Below, piece by piece: positions 5,047 through 6,675 of a stretch of 6,675 bases of DNA. Positions within the stretch are counted from its first letter, which is position 1. The number at the start of each line of letters is the position of its first letter. Below the pieces are notes generated by a model. That model was not told where the DNA came from, ran no database searches, and saw only the letters and a list, made by a program, of their open reading frames with translations. The translations under genes and the position numbers were made by a program. The DNA lies in the NCBI GenBank assembly GCA_003543635.1, contig DNAE01000143.1:1-6675 (forward strand), given 5' to 3'. This stretch comes from Clostridiales bacterium (GTDB lineage: Bacteria > Bacillota > Clostridia > Saccharofermentanales > Saccharofermentanaceae).

Positions 5047-5622
5047 ATGAAAAGATTTAAAAGGACCGTCACAATGCTTCTTGCCGCATCGCTTCTGATG
5101 TGCGCCGCCTGCGGTCATAAGAACGTGGCCGAGGAAGAGACGGTAACGTCCCAAAGCGAAGCCCCCACGGTAAGTTCTGAGACCAACACCACAACGGAAA
5201 GCACAGCTGATATCCCGGAACAAGACAACGGCAGGTCCACCTTCAAGATGAAGTTTAAAGACGAGACCGATTCCGGCAGCATCTTCATGCGCTTCGACTA
5301 CTATCTCGGAGACGAGCCCCAGGGCATGATGTCCGTCTGCCCCGATGAGGGCGAAGACGGCATAACTCTCTCCTTCGACAAGAGCAGCATGTACACGTAC
5401 CAAAGCCCGGAAGACCTGGAGAACTTCAGGATCGAGTGCTACCTCGGTTACTCCGACGAACTGTCCGCAGAAGAAGCCGTCCTGGCATCCTACGACGGAA
5501 CAGGCGTCGACATGACCTATGTGGGAGAGCTCACACCCTCTCCTGAATTCGGCGACTACTTCGAGTACACGATCCGTCCGGACGCCTCGAGCGAGACCGG
5601 CTACTCTCTCGTAGCTGAATAA
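5047..5622 (+). CDS. Putative lipoprotein of unknown function
   Basis: A 191-residue exported protein. The N-terminus MKRFKRTVTMLLAASLLMCAAC has a basic n-region, a hydrophobic core and a lipobox-like end (CAAC), so Cys22 is the probable lipid anchor; Cys at the -3 position is less usual than Leu. Residues 23-62 are a Ser/Thr/Glu-rich linker, common in Gram-positive lipoproteins that reach out through the wall. Residues about 63-188 form an acidic, aromatic-rich, probably beta-sandwich domain with no motif I recognise (for example FKMKFKDETDSGS, IFMRFDYYLGDE, FEYTIRPD). It does not carry the QxVxG signature of the other lipoprotein. GGGAGG at 5031-5036, ten bases from the ATG, supports the start. 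The gene is divergent from the DUF4097-like gene and is followed by a perfect hairpin with a T-rich tail, so it is probably transcribed alone. Confidence 0.85.
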   Translation: MKRFKRTVTMLLAASLLMCAACGHKNVAEEETVTSQSEAPTVSSETNTTTESTADIPEQDNGRSTFKMKFKDETDSGSIFMRFDYYLGDEPQGMMSVCPDEGEDGITLSFDKSSMYTYQSPEDLENFRIECYLGYSDELSAEEAVLASYDGTGVDMTYVGELTPSPEFGDYFEYTIRPDASSETGYSLVAE

Positions 5623-5627
5623 AGCAA

Positions 5628-5742
5628 GTATCCGTTTTTACCTCCGAATCGCTTTTTGCGGATACATAGAGTAGATACATTTGCCCAAATGTATCTACTT
5701 TTGCTTTTGAAATGCGTTTTTCGGATACGATAGCAGATACAT
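5628..5742. repeat. Cluster of GGATAC / GATACAT repeats
   Basis: The gap after the second lipoprotein gene holds several copies of one short motif. GTATCCG (5628-5634) is the inverse of CGGATAC (5659-5665). GATACAT occurs at 5661-5667, 5674-5680 and 5736-5742, with its inverse ATGTATC at 5689-5695. A longer imperfect direct repeat joins GGATACATAGAGTAGATACAT (5660-5680) with GGATACGATAGCAGATACAT (5723-5742), each preceded by a GC-then-T5 stretch. It may be a set of regulator sites or a decayed tandem duplication. Confidence 0.6.
5669..5709 (+). terminator. Terminator-like perfect hairpin after the second lipoprotein gene
   Basis: AGTAGATACATTTG (5670-5683) and CAAATGTATCTACT (5686-5699) are perfect 14-bp inverted copies separated by two bases, and a G-U pair can extend the stem (5669/5700). 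A T-rich tail (TTTTGCTTTTG) follows. The stem is AT-rich compared with a textbook terminator, but position and tail fit termination of the lipoprotein mRNA. It may equally be a dyad binding site within the repeat cluster. Confidence 0.6.
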
Positions 5743-5763
5743 AACGCTGTTTTCAGGCTTCGG

Positions 5764-5788
5764 TGTGATATTATAGCTGTGATATTTT
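5764..5788 (+). promoter_or_regulatory. Promoter region of the thioesterase gene with doubled extended -10
   Basis: TGTGATATT occurs at 5764-5772 and 5778-5786, 14 bases apart. The first copy contains TGATATTAT (5766-5774), an extended -10 with 5 of 6 matches to TATAAT. The second gives TGATATTTT (5780-5788). Start from the first would be near 5781, about 28 bases before the ATG. No clear -35 box is present, as is usual for extended -10 promoters. Confidence 0.45.
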
Positions 5789-5808
5789 GTGTTTAAGAGA
5801 GGTAACAT

Positions 5809-6195
5809 ATGACGCCTGATGAGATAAGAGAGTTCTTTGCCAAGGACAGGTTTGCTGCGGCGACGGGGATCGAGATCCTGGAGGTTTCCGAAGGGTATGC
5901 CAAGACGAGGCTTGTGGTGGAGGACCGCCATCTTAATGCCAATAATGTGGTGATGGGAGGGTGTGTTTATACCCTGGCTGACTTCACCTTTGCGCTGGCT
6001 GCCAATTGCGGAGAGCTCCGTTCCATGACTTTGAGTTCCAATATCGTTTTTAATTCTCCGGCGAACGGAAAGATCCTTTATGCGGAGACGGAGATCATAA
6101 CGAACGGCCGTAAGGTGTGTAATTTCCTGGTCAGGATCACCGATGAGAAGGAGAGAACGGTGGCTACGGTCAATGTGATAGGCTTCAGGTCCTGA
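5809..6195 (+). CDS. PaaI-family hotdog-fold thioesterase
   Basis: A 128-residue single-domain hotdog protein of the PaaI/4HBT thioesterase type, which hydrolyses acyl- or aryl-CoA thioesters in the cytosol, usually as a tetramer. The family core is clear: HLNANNVVMGGCVYTLADF (41-59) matches HLNxxGxVHGGxxxxLAD, with Asp58 as the likely catalytic acid/base. The substitution of Met49 for the usual His before Gly-Gly is notable. The next segment (RSMTLSSNIVFNSPANGKILYAETEI) fits the long strand pair of the fold, and the C-terminal strand ends VATVNVIGF. Length is normal for the family. The start follows GAGAGGT (5797-5803) at six bases. It stands alone, with its own promoter elements and terminator. 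The context gives no substrate; a housekeeping role in clearing stray acyl-CoAs is an inference. Confidence 0.92.
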   Translation: MTPDEIREFFAKDRFAAATGIEILEVSEGYAKTRLVVEDRHLNANNVVMGGCVYTLADFTFALAANCGELRSMTLSSNIVFNSPANGKILYAETEIITNGRKVCNFLVRITDEKERTVATVNVIGFRS

Positions 6196-6212
6196 GATCC
6201 CAAAACCCTTGT

Positions 6213-6257
6213 AAAATAAGGCGTTGTAACATTGTTACAGCGCTTTTATTTTGCTTT
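6213..6257 (+). terminator. Rho-independent terminator of the thioesterase gene
   Basis: TGTAAC (6225-6230) and GTTACA (6234-6239) close a three-base ATT loop. The stem continues through a G-U and GCG/CGC pairs, then AAAATAA with a two-base bulge against TTATTTT (6246-6252). A T-rich tail follows (TTGCTTTT). The opposite strand also ends T-rich, so it could stop transcription both ways. Confidence 0.85.
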
Positions 6258-6359
6258 TCAAAGCTTTTTTGCCGTATTTTTTCCCTGTTTGGGGAGGAGA
6301 GGTGGGGCATAATTGTAACAGTACGGTTATATGACTGAATCATAAAAGTTGCATTCGGA
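6258..6359 (+). other. Intergenic stretch with a G-rich tract
   Basis: This stretch before the last gene contains no gene I can support. It holds GGGGAGGAGAGGTGGGG (6291-6307), a purine tract with four G-runs of two or more, enough for a two-layer G-quadruplex. TTGTAACA (6313-6320) repeats the eight bases found in the terminator stem (6224-6231). Confidence 0.4.
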
Positions 6360-6368
6360 TGCTACAAT
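6360..6368 (+). promoter_or_regulatory. Extended -10 promoter of the exported acidic protein gene
   Basis: TGCTACAAT (6360-6368) matches TGnTAnAAT, an extended -10 element. The predicted start near 6375 leaves a leader of about 11 bases with only a weak AGG (6376-6378) as ribosome binding signal. No paired -35 is evident at normal spacing. Confidence 0.45.
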
Positions 6369-6385
6369 CGATACTAGGTATAAAT

Positions 6386-6675
6386 ATGAAAAAGAGTAAT
6401 GCAAGAAAGTACATTTTATCCATCATCACTTGCTTCTCGGTGGCATTTCCCATCGTAGGGTTGCCCCTTGGCGTTCGTGAGGGAACATCCCCCGCGCTCC
6501 TTGTAAGGAGAGCCTATGCCGATACCTACCCTGAGGAAGAGGTGGAAGAGGAGCCTGTTGTTGAGGACGAGGAAGTCGACACCGAGATGATCGACTACCT
6601 TATGAGCGGCGGTACCATCAGTGCCACCTATAATGAAGGTTATCAAGAGTCATCCGAGGAGAGCGAATACAGCGA
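6386..6675 (+). CDS. Exported or membrane-anchored acidic protein, 5' part (runs off window)
   Basis: The first 96 residues of a longer protein; the frame is open at the window edge. MKKSNARK is a basic n-region, followed by a hydrophobic stretch at about 9-30 (YILSIITCFSVAFPIVGLPL), acting as a signal peptide or anchor. A signal-peptidase-like AYA|D lies at residues 43-46, but it is about 15 residues past the hydrophobic core and follows RR, so cleavage there is uncertain. Residues 50-67 are very acidic (12 of 18 Asp/Glu), then the sequence becomes Ser/Glu-rich. I do not recognise the family. ATG 6386 is preferred over an in-frame ATG at 6359, which has no ribosome binding site and would precede the predicted RNA start. 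A wall-associated or secreted protein is likely, since acidic linkers often precede folded surface domains. Confidence 0.75.
   Translation, partial: MKKSNARKYILSIITCFSVAFPIVGLPLGVREGTSPALLVRRAYADTYPEEEVEEEPVVEDEEVDTEMIDYLMSGGTISATYNEGYQESSEESEYS

Noticed and set aside
5628..5742. CRISPR array or tandem-repeat locus
   Set aside because: The repeat units are short, differ in orientation and are unevenly spaced; there are no uniform spacers.
6416..6646. Minus-strand open frame of 76 codons near the right edge
   Set aside because: Opposite the exported acidic protein, whose signal-like N-terminus and promoter are more convincing.

Overview
The window looks like chromosomal DNA from a Gram-positive anaerobe of the Clostridia type. 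This is an inference from strong AGGAGG-class ribosome binding sites, mid-range base composition with frequent ATA (Ile) and AGG/AGA (Arg) codons, and two lipoproteins with Thr/Ser/Glu-rich linkers. No RNA gene, insertion sequence or CRISPR array is visible. The genes look like a mixed accessory set of regulation, redox and surface proteins.

Left part (1-1735): the 3' end of a membrane sensor histidine kinase runs rightward and meets, stop codon against stop codon, a leftward left-handed beta-helix acyltransferase. The acyltransferase promoter places the predicted transcription start on the A of its ATG, and no ribosome binding site is present, so it looks leaderless. Its -35 box is the same seven bases that serve as the -35 box of the divergent operon to the right.

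Middle part (1729-3530): a compact operon encodes a TetR-type repressor, a small iron-sulfur-flavoprotein-like protein with a four-cysteine cluster, and a second flavodoxin-fold oxidoreductase. The genes overlap by 4 and 16 bases. A perfect 16-bp palindrome and a second, imperfect copy 14 bases on lie between the -10 box and the repressor's ribosome binding site. They are probable autoregulatory operators and may also affect the divergent acyltransferase.

Right part (3531-6675): a lipoprotein gene follows with no terminator before it. Its ribosome binding site lies in the 3' arm of a long inverted repeat whose loop carries the -10 box. Read-through RNA from the operon would therefore hide the site, while RNA from the gene's own promoter would not. 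The protein has two copies of one domain, and the first carries a cystatin-like QxVxG loop (QLVAGTN) after a Gly-Gly. Next come a strong hairpin, a leftward cytosolic beta-rich protein resembling DUF4097 domains, a divergent second lipoprotein of unknown function, an intergenic cluster of GGATAC/GATACAT repeats with a perfect terminator-like hairpin, a PaaI-type hotdog thioesterase with its own terminator, and the start of an exported acidic protein cut by the window end.

The most interesting points are the tandem cystatin-like lipoprotein and its self-masking translation signal, followed by the leaderless acyltransferase with the shared -35 element.
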